Counted from the first letter of the stretch, positions 21,871 through 33,773 are shown. The stretch: DNA of 64,000 nucleotides from Karstenula rhodostoma CBS 690.94 (GCA_010093485.1 MU001492.1:1101122-1165121), one strand, 5' to 3'. Notes: a model not told the origin generated them from the letters alone. Made by a program: numbers and translations.

Positions 21871-23202
21871 ATGGCCGATAGGCAGATGATCTACGCTCAA
21901 CACGACAACAAATGTATGAATAGCGATCCTACATCTCGAACAGGGATTGACAAAGACACAGTAAATGATTGTTCTCACGTGCGTTCGATGGCTGTAGGGA
22001 CATCATCAACTTCTTACATGCCTTCATCTTACAGTTCACAGATGCCTATCTTGGAGCATACTGCGAGTGTTCGGCCCATAAATACACATACATCGGCACA
22101 GCAAGCTCCACCAATACAGACAAAGGTGACATCGACTGAACAACACTGGATAATTCCTGATCATTATCTCAGAAACGATCTGCTCGTTCCAGAAAACTTT
22201 GGCCACTCCCCTCGTTTTACTTCGTCACTACAGAGTTTCGCTAATTCGCAATCTCCCAACCAAGAAACTCGAACACCATCGAGACTGATTCCATGTTTGG
22301 GTTCCAGCGAAGGAATGCCTGTCCATGGCATTGACTTTGCTTCTTCAAAAGACCGTGAAACGTTACCCCAAGAAGGCCAATCCGCACACCAGAAAGCCCG
22401 TGGAATAATTCCTGCTCAGCCATCTCCAAGTCGTTGGCAGCAAGCTCGTGATTATCGACGCAAAGTGTACGAACCGCCTTATCTCAATCCTCACATAGAT
22501 GACAGCATTGCCCATGTCGAAGCGAATGCCGAATTTTGGGTCGATCAGCTCATGGTCTCCATAACTAACACCAAAGGCGTCAAAGACACCGCAACTTCGC
22601 ACCACCGTCGTCTCTTCTCATCCGAAGGCATCGATCCGCTCCTCATCGAAGCCTGCAGTCGCGAGATCTTCACTGCGCTTATCGACCGTTGCAAGAACGG
22701 CTTTCGCGGACCGCCAGCTTTTAACAAGGCGCTGAAAGCAAGCCACCAGCTTGAGCCCGATCGGACAGCAACGTGTGAGGAGCGCATACAGAATGTGATC
22801 AAAGTCTTGTTGTGGAACAAACGCGCTTGTAAGGATGTGCTGTATGAGGACTGGAAGATCAAGCTACTCGTGAATCATCCACTGTCTTACGACAAAGAGA
22901 AGGATTCGCAGAAGGGGTCAAATGATCAAAGAAGGAGGAGGCAACTTGCTGCACAGGAGAAGATGGAGAAGACGGAACAAGCGCTCAGGGCGTACAGGGA
23001 AGCTCATCGGGAAACTATTGGGGACAGCACGAACACTGCGCAGTGCAACGATGATGGCTTTGCGTGGGAGAAGAACGTTCCACCGGAATGGATTCCCCAC
23101 AAGGCTGATCGAGGTCTTAAGCTTGAGGATATTCATAGTACTACAGGCAAACACCCGTATGAGGAGCTTGGAGGAAGCAATGCGAAGCGGCAGCGCGTGT
23201 AG
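21871..23202 (+). CDS. unrecognised conserved-looking fungal protein, 443 aa
   Basis: Single exon. The first 180 residues are Ser/Thr/Gln/Pro-rich and look disordered. From about residue 185 (WQQARDYRRKVYEPPYLNPHIDDSIAHVEANAEFWVDQL) the sequence becomes structured and helical, with HHRRLFSSEGIDPLLIEACSREIFTALIDRCKNGFRGP and ERIQNVIKVLLWNKRACKDVLYEDWKIKLLVNHPLSYDKEKD. This is followed by a Lys/Arg/Glu coiled-coil-like segment (DQRRRRQLAAQEKMEKTEQALRAYREAHRE) and a basic C-terminus (NAKRQRV) that may be a nuclear signal. I have the impression of similar hypothetical proteins in Dothideomycetes but know no function. The long intergenic regions around it make it an isolated gene. Confidence 0.75.
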   Translation: MADRQMIYAQHDNKCMNSDPTSRTGIDKDTVNDCSHVRSMAVGTSSTSYMPSSYSSQMPILEHTASVRPINTHTSAQQAPPIQTKVTSTEQHWIIPDHYLRNDLLVPENFGHSPRFTSSLQSFANSQSPNQETRTPSRLIPCLGSSEGMPVHGIDFASSKDRETLPQEGQSAHQKARGIIPAQPSPSRWQQARDYRRKVYEPPYLNPHIDDSIAHVEANAEFWVDQLMVSITNTKGVKDTATSHHRRLFSSEGIDPLLIEACSREIFTALIDRCKNGFRGPPAFNKALKASHQLEPDRTATCEERIQNVIKVLLWNKRACKDVLYEDWKIKLLVNHPLSYDKEKDSQKGSNDQRRRRQLAAQEKMEKTEQALRAYREAHRETIGDSTNTAQCNDDGFAWEKNVPPEWIPHKADRGLKLEDIHSTTGKHPYEELGGSNAKRQRV

Positions 23203-23877
23203 TTTTCGAGGCGTTACGTTCAACAGTATGTCAATTCACCAGTTGAACTTTTGTACAAGAATATCCGTGCACTTGAGATTCGCTCTTATTTAGATCGGTC
23301 TGCACGTAAGAATATAGCATTATGCCTTCTCTGCCCTTTCAAAGTCCCATATACTTCGGCTTGATCCGGAGGTTCTCTAGATACTCCAAGTTAGTGGTCT
23401 TCACTATATCCCCGTTATAGTCTGAGCATTAATAACTAACACTTGTCTAGTTAACCATATATTCGCTAGTGTCGTTCAACTTATCTTATTTACTTAGAAA
23501 GAAGCAGACAGTTTCATATCGCTTCAGATTTACTCTATTTCACCGCCACCACCTTTCTACCTCGACCACCTCCATCATGATTTAGTCGTCAATAGGTCAC
23601 GAGACTCTAAGCAGTTTCACTACAGAACGACTATTAGGTGCACGCTTACTCCATAAAACCACCACCAGTCCCATCCTTAATCACACCCCTACCTACCAGC
23701 CCTAGCGTTAATTTCGGCCCGTATATCATCTCCAGAGCTCTAATCTACCCATCTAAAATACCCAAAATCTTAATCTAAGCCATAGCGTCAAACGCAGACC
23801 CCAAGTCTCAGACTATCATTCCCAATATCCAGCAAGTACACCCCTCTGCTCGCGCTGTCAATCTAGAACATATATTT
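23203..23877. other. AT-rich intergenic, degraded sequence
   Basis: Many stop codons in all frames; CCACC/CACCACC-rich short stretches. It may hold the damaged 5' part of the pseudogene to its right, but I cannot trace a frame. Confidence 0.35.
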
Positions 23878-23880
23878 TAA

Positions 23881-24853
23881 CACTGTCCCAGGCTTCACCA
23901 CTTTCTCACCGCCTTCCAAGCGAAACTCCCTCACGAGATTCATAACTTAGTCTACTCCCATCTCTTCGACGAGGCCACAGTCCGCTCAATAAAGCGTATT
24001 GGCATGCCTAGCTTGAACTCCCTAGCCAGCATCTATAACATACGTGAGTCCGCTAAGTCGAAGGACCTTCGCTTCATCCAAGAGTCCTTCCCCCCTTCCT
24101 GCGTGGTGCGCGAGATCGTCGAGTAGTTCTACAAGACCCACGAAGACCTCGAAGTGATTATGCGCGATCCATAGTATCTTACGACCCTGCTCAACCATGA
24201 TATCTTCGGATTCGACGTTAAGATCACAGATTTAGGCACCCAGGCACTCAAAACTCGGTATGCTCTACTGGTCACAGGCGTAGCTCAGGATGCGTATCGG
24301 CTACGCGGCAGTCTCGCTCCAGCCTTCTCCTCCGCCCTCAAGGTCGCGAAGGACTTTCGTCTCAACATCACCTTCGACCTAGATTATATCAATTGTTTCG
24401 ACATTCAAGGGGCCTGGAAGAAGCTCATATGTAAGTAATTACCTCAAGAAATTCTCTTACCTTCTCTGCTATATCGAGACTGACTCTAATTCAGGTGCTC
24501 ACATCCAAGCCCTTCACACGCAGCTCGGCAATGACCACAAACATGTCTCCCTCTCCCTCCAACTGCAATAAAAACCGTCCAAAGGCGCCGGTTTCAAATT
24601 CCCCTTCCTGGCAATCGATCTCACGCATTAGCTGCAGGTGGCTCACTTCGATGTCGATGAACTTCGGTCCAGCTTGGAAGACAACCTGAGCACACTGAAT
24701 GCATCCTTTCTGCACGCTGTACAAGCCCACCATGTGCAAATGATGAGCGAGCGTCTATAGCGCGTTATCGAAGCTGTTCTCCAACAACATTTCTATTGCC
24801 GTAGAGAGACTAGAGAGATCTATGACCGCCTTCAAGGAGCTAAATGGTCTTGA
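23881..24853 (+). pseudogene. stop-riddled pseudogene (F-box-like start), RIP-like
   Basis: One frame reads as protein for about 950 bp except for isolated stops: TAG at 24124-24126 and 24172-24174, TAA at 24569-24571, TAG at 24629-24631 and 24759-24761. A regular intron, 24431-24494 (GTAAGT...ATTCAG), still joins two parts in frame. The beginning (LPHEIHNLVYSHLFDEATV) resembles the F-box-like opening of fungal hypothetical proteins; the end is a helical LQVAHFDVDELRSSLEDNLSTLN stretch. Several stops are single C-to-T or G-to-A steps from Gln or Trp codons, as repeat-induced point mutation would give. The ancestral function is unknown. Confidence 0.7.
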
Positions 24854-25455
24854 TCATCACGCTGTTTGGTGGATGAAGCCCATGAAGGTTCATGCTACAG
24901 ATCAACATGGCTAGCCATTAGGCACGATTAGCAATAGCCCAACACGGCAACCACTAGAAAAACTGCAGGTCGTTTTCAAGGGAGATGGAGGTTCTTGCAA
25001 TATCATGACTGAATTCTTGGTCTACTCCGTGGGATATATAATTCATTGAGTTGGTCTGCGTTATATGTAGACAGTTATCATCGGGTTCTTTTAAGACTTT
25101 TTGCTGTGGCTATAGCTGTTATCGTGAGATTTGCTTCTTCTTCGTAGAGGATAACCAAATATCTACGCTCGGTATATGTGTGCAAAATCTAATCAAGTTG
25201 ATCACCATCTCATATGGAAACCGGAAGCGAATGAGGGCTTGCTTATCATCCGACGTGGACATCCATTTCGCGAACCAAAGCAGCGTCAACACTCAAATCA
25301 AAAAGGCAGCACGTGTTTCTCGGATGTAATTCATTCTTTGCGATGATATCATCGAAGCTAAAAAGATGCGTCCTGAGTCACGCGTTGGTTGTTTAAAGCG
25401 GCCATTTTCATCCTAGCCACGGGATATCTCTGCAAGAAGTTCAAACACGTAACTC
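24854..25455. other. intergenic, nothing recognised
   Basis: 600 bp of AT-richer DNA between the pseudogene and the 3' end of the CUE5 gene. Confidence 0.45.
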
Positions 25456-27018
25456 CTACTTGGCTTCCTTTAGAAGTGCCTCAGCTGCTGCATCTTTCTG
25501 TCCGACACTGCCACTCCGTCCAGCAGGTGTCAGCCTAGCCGGCGCGGTTTCATCCACCTTCTTAGCCTCGGCTGCCTTCTTTAACCGCTCTGTATCCTCA
25601 GCCTTGATGTCCTTCGTCTTCGCCTCTTCGTCGTCACTGTCGCCAAGGCTGAAGGGGTCGTGCTCGTCCGATTCTGGGTGCGGCGCTACCGAGGTCAAAG
25701 GCTGCCACTTCTTGCCCCCTGACTTGTTCCCCGTGACACCGGTCTGCTGGCCATTGGGTGACGGGTTGCGGTATAAGGCATCGACTTCGTCGACGGGTCC
25801 ACTCTGAGGCGGTGAGACGGGCGTAGGCTTGAACAGGTCGGGATTAGCAAGTGGGCGGTTTGACCGCTGATTGGGATGCGCTGTTGGCTGAAGTCAGCAA
25901 AACACAGTTCATGCGATGGTAGCGCTGCACGCACACTCGTCATCCCTCAGCTCGAGAGCTTCGAAGTCGTCATCTAACATACGATTGTCGTTGTCGTAAC
26001 GGTTGTGATCAGCAGAGCGGCGCGCCTCGGCAGACCTACGAATACCGCGGAGCTGATCTGACTGTGATGGACCAAAGTCCTGCCGTTGATTGTGGCGATA
26101 CACCTCGTTGCCGTACTGGTCGTACTTTTGCGGCTCGCCTTCCAATTTCTTCATGAAGCCACCGACCCACTTGTTGATGGTGTTTCTGGCGCCATCGAAA
26201 CCCTGTTCGAGGTTGCGCTTGATCTCGTCCAGGTCGTCTGTATATTCATAAGCCAAAATATCCACAACAACAACAGTTGACGGACCAATATTACCTTTGT
26301 TGAAGAGGCCCTGGTCTTCGTCTCCATGTGACTCCTTGCGTGGTTGCTGGCGAGGCTGTCGAGGATCGCCTCTGGAACGCGAATCGTATCCCTGGCTCCG
26401 ATACTGCTCAGTCAGTCGGCGGGCGTACTCGGCATCTTTCTCGACCTGGCTCGTAGGTTGTGCCGGGCGCGGAGGCTTAGGCGGAGGGGCTTCCTCGTCC
26501 TTGAAGTTGGGATCCGACAATCCTGTTCTGGTCAGCTATAATGGCCGGATGCGCAAACGACTGAGCAAGGCCATACTGAGTAACACATCGAAGGCCTTGT
26601 CGGCGTTCCAATCACTGGCCATGAGGATTCCCCTCACCGTGGTGGGGTCCGTGTTAGGGAACGCTTCGATCAACGTGGTAGTAGCAGTCTGGCGCGGGCT
26701 CACGGGACGCGGTGGCTTCGCAGGGGGGATCTCGGTGGCATCGTCGGAGAAGCGGACGCCAGGCTTGGGCGACTTGGAGGGCGGAGGCGGAGCCGTGGCT
26801 TGCTCACCAGGAGCTGCGAGAGCCTCGTCGTCGTCGTCGAAGTCGAGCTCGCGGGCCGTGGTGGGCGATTCGTGGCCGGAGCCTGAGCCCAGCTTGGGGG
26901 GCTAGGGAGCAGCGTGTCAGCACATGGCGAGAGCTCGAGTGTGGAGGGCACCGTGGAGGGCACCGTAGCGGGGCATGTGGTCGCTGCTTACCTTCTCGTC
27001 TATTGCTTTCTCGGACAT
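25456..27018 (-). CDS. CUE5: CUE-domain ubiquitin-binding autophagy adaptor, CUE5-like
   Basis: Exons 27018-26992, 26901-26577, 26522-26295, 26237-25935 and 25880-25456 sum to 436 codons. In yeast Cue5 links ubiquitylated aggregates and proteasomes to Atg8. Visible: CUE domain at residues 81-120 (TTTLIEAFPNTDP...GILMASDWNADKAFDVLL) running directly into LSDPNF as in Cue5; Pro-rich PPPKPPRP; YARRLTEQY; a DDLDEIKRNLEQGF...INKWVGGFMKKL helical block. Near the C-terminus KKWQPLTSV (Trp353) carries WQPL, the same Atg8-interacting core as yeast Cue5. Intron 26294-26238 (57 bp) is stopless and a multiple of three. The last intron 25934-25881 uses GTGCGT and CAACAG, the only frame-keeping pair I found. 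Acidic/basic low-complexity linkers fill the rest. Confidence 0.85.
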
Positions 27019-27263
27019 GTCGTGGATGGGAGGGGGGGAAAGACGCAGCTGCAGCTATCGAGTGTTCCAGGAGCGTACACGCCGAGTGTTAATTGTCGTC
27101 GCAGTTGAGACGGCAGTGCTGCGCATGAGGTGCCTGGTATGGGTCGGCCGGTTCGCCTATGCGCCTTATGACGACGCTTCGCCAAGAACGGCAAGGTGGG
27201 CAAGCAGCACGTGCTCGATTCAATCTCGGAAACAAACATCTATTGCCATCTGGCCTTCTTCAC

Positions 27264-29218
27264 TCATACGAGAACGAATAGTCTCGTATAATCTAGTCCC
27301 TTGTCTACGCTCTCAAAAGCCTCGCCGTCCATGGATCCATGCACGTACGCGCAACCCACAAACGTCCAACGAGGGTATTCACGCTCCGGCCTTCCGTCGT
27401 CGTTCACGCGTCTGAGAACGCAAGGCAGCGACCCCCCAGTCAATGCGACCACCGCATCGCCCGGTCGACATGCAGCAGGCGCAAATCCAACAGCACCGTT
27501 CGCCAACACCACGAAACACTTACCTTCAGTGACTTTTTTAAACAACAAGGGTGCCGGCCCGTACTCTTGTCCCTCGTATGCAACTTGTTTCCAAAACTCC
27601 ATTGTCTCACCGTACTCCACCTCTCTCAGCCGCCTCCAAGGGTCGCGTGGTTTTGTCATGTCAAATGCCTGCTTCGAGGCAACGCCATCATCGTCTTGAC
27701 GGGCAGGCGCAACCAAGCTGCCACACATGGTGAGCCAAAAAGCCTGTTCCAAGCCATGCATGCCACCGTAGTATGATGCAGACAGTGGATGTGCCGTGGC
27801 GAACTTCCACATGTGAGCAATACTTTTGATACGCAATCCCGATTCAAATCTCGGTTCATATCGGCGGTCCACTGTACTTATTTGCACGCCGCTGGTGAAC
27901 AGCTTTCGACCGGCCGAAACGAAGGAGCGAGAAAGACGGCGCCCGTCGGCATTGTATAGAAAGACGAAGAGCCCTTCACGATCCTCATCCTCACAGCTCT
28001 TATCGTAGAACGTCCAATCCGGGACCCAAGAAGGCAGATCTAGCTTCTGGTCTCTACAGTAGCTCAGGAAGTCCAGTCGTCCCGTAGCTTTGCCTTCTAT
28101 GCTGACCACGTTCGTGAACAGGTCCTGTGATGGTCATGTTAGATACTCCATCTTCTGTCGTTCCCCGACTTCGAAGAAGATTTGACACACCTCGATACTG
28201 ATTTCATAATCCGCCCTGATCCTTGCCTTGTAAATTTCTCCGGTTAATCCTAACATACCATATATCTTGTCGTGAGACTTCCCTGACTGCCTTATGCGGT
28301 AATAATGTAGCGGGAAGAGTATACCCGTATCTGGTGTTATATGACGAATGTATGCGCGCCATTGCTTGAAAACATCGTGACGAAAGGACAAGTCATAATC
28401 CTTGCGATAGTAACAGCATTCATTTCCAATATGGCGCGGCACGTAGTCCATGAAGATGTGAAGAGTCTGGAGAGGGATCGAGAGGCGGGATCGATAGACT
28501 AGCATCTTCTTGGCCAGTACATGTTCTTGCGCGGTCCAGACGCGAGATGTCCTGCAAATATACTGAGCATGGAACAGTATTAAATCGTCAGAGCCTTACC
28601 AGGGAGTTTCGAAGAATTGGTAGATTAAATCCCAGGCTACACCACCTTTTGCGATGGGGACTCCGTGGACTCGCAGAACTGTGTCTTCTGGGCCGTCGAA
28701 GTGCATGTTGCAGTTCTCGGCAATGTAGCTCATGGTTTCTACTGCGTAGTCGCAGCCATCAAAATCTTCGCCGATGTATGCAAGCACACAACCAGCTTTG
28801 GAGTAAATGTCTCCCATGATGGCGACCTGAGCTAGGCAAGCTATCAGCTGATATTATGCTGTTCATTTTCAAAAGGCTTACTATTTACTTCAGCGGAATT
28901 TTTTTGATTGATGCATAGAGCATCTATCCAAAGGACGCGTTCATCGTTAGGGTATCGTATACCCCTAAGAGCTGAATGGAGGTTACGTGTGATTTGAACC
29001 GTATTTTTTTCGAGTAATATCGGCAACTTCACTTCCAAATTGTCCCCCCAGACATAGGACAAAGCCTCATATCGAGGTTCATCATTCAATGACACAACGC
29101 TTAAGGAACAATCGAAATCATCATATTCGCCCCCTGGTGGTAGATGGAGAAGCCGTATCTCATTAAGCGATGAATTTAGAGGAGTGTAGACAAGTGTCTC
29201 TAAACATTCATTGGCCAT
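27264..29218 (-). CDS. HET-domain protein (heterokaryon incompatibility type)
   Basis: Exons 29218-28882, 28831-28600, 28551-28191 and 28124-27264 sum to 597 codons. The HET domain (PF06985) spans about residues 45-190: YEALSYVWGD, RVLWIDALCINQ, IYSKAGCVLAYIGED and PWTSRVWTAQEHVLA are the classic blocks. HET proteins trigger cell death after fusion of genetically different hyphae and are often polymorphic; many paralogues have unknown roles. The C-terminal 300 residues (LPSWVPDWTF..., KCFVVLANGAVGFAPAACRPGDAVVALTGGSLPCVLRR) are the usual HET tail. Intron 28190-28125 (GTGTGT, CTAAC branch, CACAG) removes an in-frame TGA. Introns 28881-28832 and 28599-28552 have GTAAG donors. Start at MANECLETL chosen because YTPLN.S.NEIRLL, the family opening, follows at once. 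Confidence 0.9.
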
Positions 29219-29653
29219 TGATCGAAGATAAGTAATGAGAGGAATGATATCACGGAGGTGGGTTAATGAATTAAATAGAGGTGAACAGGCTACAGAGAAC
29301 ATCAACGTGCACGGTCAAGCGGCTGTGCTCCTTTACACAGCCATCCCATCACAGGCACACGAAAAACGAAATGCATACATCCATGCCACCGTGCGACTTT
29401 GCCGTACCGCAGCATATTAGGCAGCAGCGAAGATCATCATTCAGTGGTGGACATCGTTCCACATCGCAGAGGGTTGCAGAAGATGCAAGGCAAGTAAATT
29501 AACGGCTCCTTAGGAGAGGGGCAGCCGACCGAAGACTGGAGGGGTGCTAAGCGCGCGCAATGAAGCAAACATTCAATGGCTCCATTAACCGAGAAAAGAA
29601 ACGCACCCATGCCAACATACGACGTAACGCGCATATCAAGCGCCGCCGAGCGC
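29219..29653. other. intergenic between HET gene and SDR gene
   Basis: 435 bp; promoter side of the HET gene and 3' side of the SDR. Nothing recognised. Confidence 0.5.
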
Positions 29654-30759
29654 TCAGGAGATTCTTGAAACACACCCAGGCTGCTGGGCCTCCATGATCT
29701 TCGCAAGCTCACTCCATATTTGCTTTTGCATATGTGTGCCCTCTGCATCCGACATCCACTTCGGAACCCAATATCTGTAGTGCCATTAGTATCCCATGCA
29801 AAGCATGCTTAACTCTTCCGTAACTCACTCCTTGATCTTGCACCCAGATAGCATCTTCCCATGGCTGTCCTTCTCCGCGACAACGCCATGCAGTATGGTG
29901 CGACTTCCCTGCTCCGCTGTTCGAGCAAAGGCGGCCCGAAGCACGCCAACTATCGCTCGCGTCTTCGTGCTTGTATCATGGCCAAGACCTGTCGAACATA
30001 GCCCCGGTGCGATTGTATTGATAGTGACCCCGGTGTGTTCCACGGGACATAGATCGGCGAGTTCGCGAATAGCGTAGTGCTGGACGAGCTTGGTGAGAGC
30101 ATACCTGCACGAATATTAGATAGCGCCTCTGACTGACATGGAGAAGACTTTGACTACCTCTGATCCAAGTCCGCCCGCTTCTGTTCATTCAGTGCCGCGA
30201 AGACATCGACCTTTCCACATTTCGCCAGATCCTCCTTGGCTGTGAACCCAAGTGCGCTGCCGACGAACACTAGCTTGGGCTCGATCGCGTATCTCTTCGC
30301 ACTCTCGACAAGCTTCGGCATTATCAAGACAGCGAGTAGCGTTGTGCTAACCACATTGACTTGTATAGACAGTTCCATGCCTTCTGCCGTTTCCCATCTA
30401 TCCATTTGTACGCCCGCGTTCGCAATGAAAGCGTCTATCCTTCCTGTCTCAGACGAAAGCTTACTCGCGAAAGCTTTGATCGAGTCGTACGAAGCCAGAT
30501 CAAGATACCATAGCTCGATGATGCCTGTTCGTCCGGTCGCACGCTCGATGTCGGCTCTTGCGGTCTCGCCTGCCTTCATGTTTCGGACAGTGAGAATGAC
30601 ACGAGTAGCGGAGCTTCGTACGAGATGTCGGGCTGTTTCAAGGCCGAGACCGTGGTTTCCACCGGTGATGATATAGGTTTTTCCGGCACAGATGTTTTCG
30701 TTGACTAGGACGGGAAGTTTCGCAAAGACCCCTTCGGCGAGAACTTGGGAGAGTGACAT
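29654..30759 (-). CDS. short-chain dehydrogenase/reductase
   Basis: Exons 30759-30158, 30104-29829 and 29774-29654 sum to 333 codons. NAD(P)-binding TGGNHGLG motif follows the first beta strand, IANAG lies at the end of strand 4, and the catalytic YALTK (YxxxK) sits just after intron 1. The layout matches retinol-dehydrogenase/WW-domain oxidoreductase-like SDRs of fungi (about 330 aa with a C-terminal WVPKWMSDAEG segment). Substrate unknown. Intron 30157-30105 (GTAGTC...TGCAG) splits an Arg codon and intron 29828-29775 (GTGAGT...TACAG) a Glu codon. It is the first of five adjacent metabolic genes on the minus strand. Confidence 0.85.
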
Positions 30760-31153
30760 CTTGGACAGTGGAAACGAAGACCTGAGAACTCTTAAACTCA
30801 AGGAGTCAGAATTGTACAGCGATAAGCTCGAAGAAAGATGATGGTCAAAGTAAATCAACTGTGGTGCTCGTCGGATGGGAATTCTTGCTTCTTATGCGGC
30901 TTCGAGACGGTAGATCTCTCTCCAGATGTCTATAACCCCCCGTTATCTCCGAATAGAAAGAAAATTCAGCGGATGAACTGTGCCAACTTTACTCCGTGAG
31001 TACTTTGAAGTTGACGATTCTTTATTGGCTGAATGAGCCTTCGACCAATCAGATATTGCCACCCTATTTGGGGTTAGCGCACAACGTCCTAAGGTCGCCC
31101 GGATAATGCAGCATGTACACAGTTTTGATCTTGTGCAGGGCTAGAAATTCTAT

Positions 31154-32745
31154 TTACACTACCCCGGAAATTTGCGCGCGGAACGGCACGCGTAGCCGCC
31201 GCTCCTCTTCTGCTCTCTTCTCATTGAACTTCTCCCAGATTCTCATGGCGACAGTGTCGTGTAATGTATGTATCCAACAGTATCGACTAAGAATTCGTTG
31301 GATTTGCGCCCACTCGTGTATCTGAGCTTGTTGACTGGCTTGCAAAAGAATACGCCCGATCCAATCGTCCTGGTCATGATGCAGAATCGACACTCGGCCA
31401 ACGAAGATCGCCCATAGCAAAAGCTTACTGTCCCTGTCGGTTGTGGCCACATAGCGCATAATAGCTCTTTTCATGTGGTTTGCCAGAAGCTCATAGTGGA
31501 GTTGGTCGGTTGTGTAGTTTGGCAGCGAAGTTGTCATTATGGCGAGAAGGGTCACCTGGAGCAAATCTTCCAGTGGGTGGATGGGTCTTTTCCCCTGCAG
31601 AGACGCGAAGTCAATCAATCTATGGATGAGTTGGAAAGCCTGCTCAGAGAAGTCAAGTGGGTCAAGTCTGCTCAGCTCGTTGATCGTATTGAGCGAGTTG
31701 GTGAAGGCTGTGGTATCGGACAACATACAAACAAGTTCTATGTCTATGCCATAATCGCAAAGCTTTGTATATGTCGGGCTGATAAATCTCGGGTTCATCG
31801 TCTTGGTAGCAGGTAAAGGTACCTCGGCACCACCAAATCGCATGGGCAGACCACTTTGCAGTGCGAACTCTAGATCGATCCTAAATATACTTGAGCAAAG
31901 AGAACTTCCAAGGGCTGCTGCGACTTACCTCCATGGTTTTTGAGCCAATGCACGGTTATGCTCCATAAGCTTTGCCAGGCCACCTCGCATTCCTACCATG
32001 CGGCAGAGTCCATCAAAGTGCACTAACCCAATGTCTACGTTCCCGTGCACGAGTTGATAGATGGCAAGTATCGTGACGCCTGCTATTGCTTTATCCGATA
32101 TGGCTTCAGGACCTGCGAGTCTTCGCTGAGTCAACTTGTAAGCTCTTGACAGATGCTCCAATGCGTCTGGTGAAGCTTTCGCCGTTTCGAGATAGTTTCG
32201 AAATGATGCTTTGATAGCAAGTACGCCATGCATATCTGAAGAGGTTAGCTGTCAGGGTAGCCGGTAGAACGGGGCCTCATATACATCCTTCGTCGTAAAA
32301 GACATATTGCAGCCAAACGTAGTCCATGAAGTCAAGTCTCGAGCAGAACTCCGGTGGATACAATCTCCTATCGATTAGCGAAAGCCCTACGGTACAATGA
32401 ATTAGTAGCTTGTATGGATGACAGTCCGCAAATCCCTATCTTACACTGGCGCAAAAGCTCGATAGATTTAGTACTTTGTTGAGGAATTTCAGCAAAAGCC
32501 AAGTCATTGCAGACCAAGCGATCAAACAAATTCGACCGTTGGAGATCCTGGGTTCGACGTTGTGGGACCATCCTGTCTTGTTTGTGCGTAACGGCGTGTT
32601 GAGAGGTGATCTGCTGGGTGGCAGCATCACGCTTCTTTCGGTGAGATGGACGGGGCCGCCCCGCATTTTTTCCGGTCATTACATGAGAGCGAATGAGGCG
32701 TCTTTCCTTGGGTCCTATATCGTTTGTGATGAATTGCCATGTCAT
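31154..32745 (-). CDS. fungal-specific transcription factor domain protein (Fungal_trans_2 type), no zinc cluster
   Basis: Exons 32745-32445, 32386-32285, 32235-31929 and 31880-31154 sum to 479 codons. The opening MTWQFITNDIGPKERRLIRSHVMTGKN, then an Arg/Lys-rich stretch (RPRPSHRKKR), is the start typical of fungal regulators that lack a Zn2Cys6 finger. The middle (LSLIDRRLYPPEFC, MDYVWLQYVFYDEGYMHGVLAIKASF, AYKLTQRRLAGPEAISDKAIAGVTILA, GLCRMVGMRGGL) matches the Fungal_trans_2 region, a putative ligand-sensing helical domain. No DNA-binding finger is seen, so direct DNA binding is uncertain. All three introns (32444-32387, 32284-32236, 31928-31881) have good GTAWRW donors. Its place inside a run of metabolic genes suggests a pathway regulator (inference). 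Confidence 0.75.
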
Positions 32746-32904
32746 AATGTGTTTGACAAGGTGGCAGTACGAAGGTGCCAGGCTCGCTCAGACGAAAAGC
32801 ACCGCGCTTCTCACCTATTCTTACGCTATTCCTATACCAGTTAGACATCGATTGCCATCTTGGGAGCACCTTCGGTCAAAGTCACCACATTCTGTGCATC
32901 TATC

Positions 32905-33773
32905 TCATCTTCTTTGCAGCCCAACAGGAACATGTACATTGTAGTCCAACGACTCCCCGCTCCTGCCTCCGGGATACAGTCCCAGAGCCAGCTTCCCCAC
33001 CGCCTCTCCGCACCACTCCGGCGGCTCCACCATCTCGACTCCAATCTCATTCCAGACCCTGAACTTCTCGATTTCATGGTCGGCCATTATCCCTTTGTAC
33101 TTGCCTGCAATAACGTCCTCGGGCATTTTCGTGCGCGTTAACTTCGGATAAACGCCTTGCACGGTGAGGAGAGGCTCTTCGTGCGCAAGCATCTCGATGA
33201 AGCGGGTGAGGGCTGCTTTTGTGGTACAATATGGCATCCAGCCATGGTAGGATATTTCCTTATCACATCCAGAAGAGAGAATAATGGCCTTTCCGTATGC
33301 CGCGTTTGTAAGGTTTGTCGTGCGTGAGTGGCGGAGATACGGAAGACAAAGCTGGCACTGCATCGTGTGAGTTCTTCTCTCCCAGAATATTATGATATTG
33401 CAGTGCGTACCATTGCCATGCATCCGAAGACGTTAACATCGAAAGACCTTTTCACATCCTCCATGTTCACCTTCTCGATTCGCTCAATCGGCGTAATGAC
33501 CCCTGCGGTGAACACCAGCGTGTCAATACCGCCCATCTCCTCCAAACATTCTTTAACAACTAACTGTCTATCATTATCAGATGTAACGTCGCCTTCAGAA
33601 ACAACCGGTACCCGGCCATTGGCTGTAGTTGGCAGATTCTGTACTTCCTCCTCCAGATGGATCCCAAAAACGGCGATGCGTGCTTGAGGGGAGAGTCTCA
33701 GGATGGCTTTGGTCACCTCCCAGCCAATACCTTGACCCCCGCCTACGATGAGAATTCGCTGCGGCTCACCCAT
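32905..33773 (-). CDS. short-chain dehydrogenase/reductase
   Basis: Exons 33773-33411 and 33357-32905 sum to 272 codons. Nucleotide-binding motif VGGGQGIG at residues 9-16, a GDV acidic strand-3 motif, FTAG at strand 4, and catalytic Tyr/Lys in PYCTTK with a preceding Ser pair (ILSSG). The C-terminal VEMVEPPEWCGEAVGKLALG is of the YciK/sepiapterin-reductase-like fungal SDRs. Intron 33410-33358 (GTACGC...TGCAG) keeps frame and skips a TAA. Substrate unknown. The 3' end lies 159 bp from the regulator's start codon, same strand. Confidence 0.8.

Noticed and set aside
28125..28190. in-frame TGA making the HET gene a pseudogene
   Set aside because: The stop lies in a normal intron (GTGTGT, CTAAC, CACAG), whose removal restores the HET tail.
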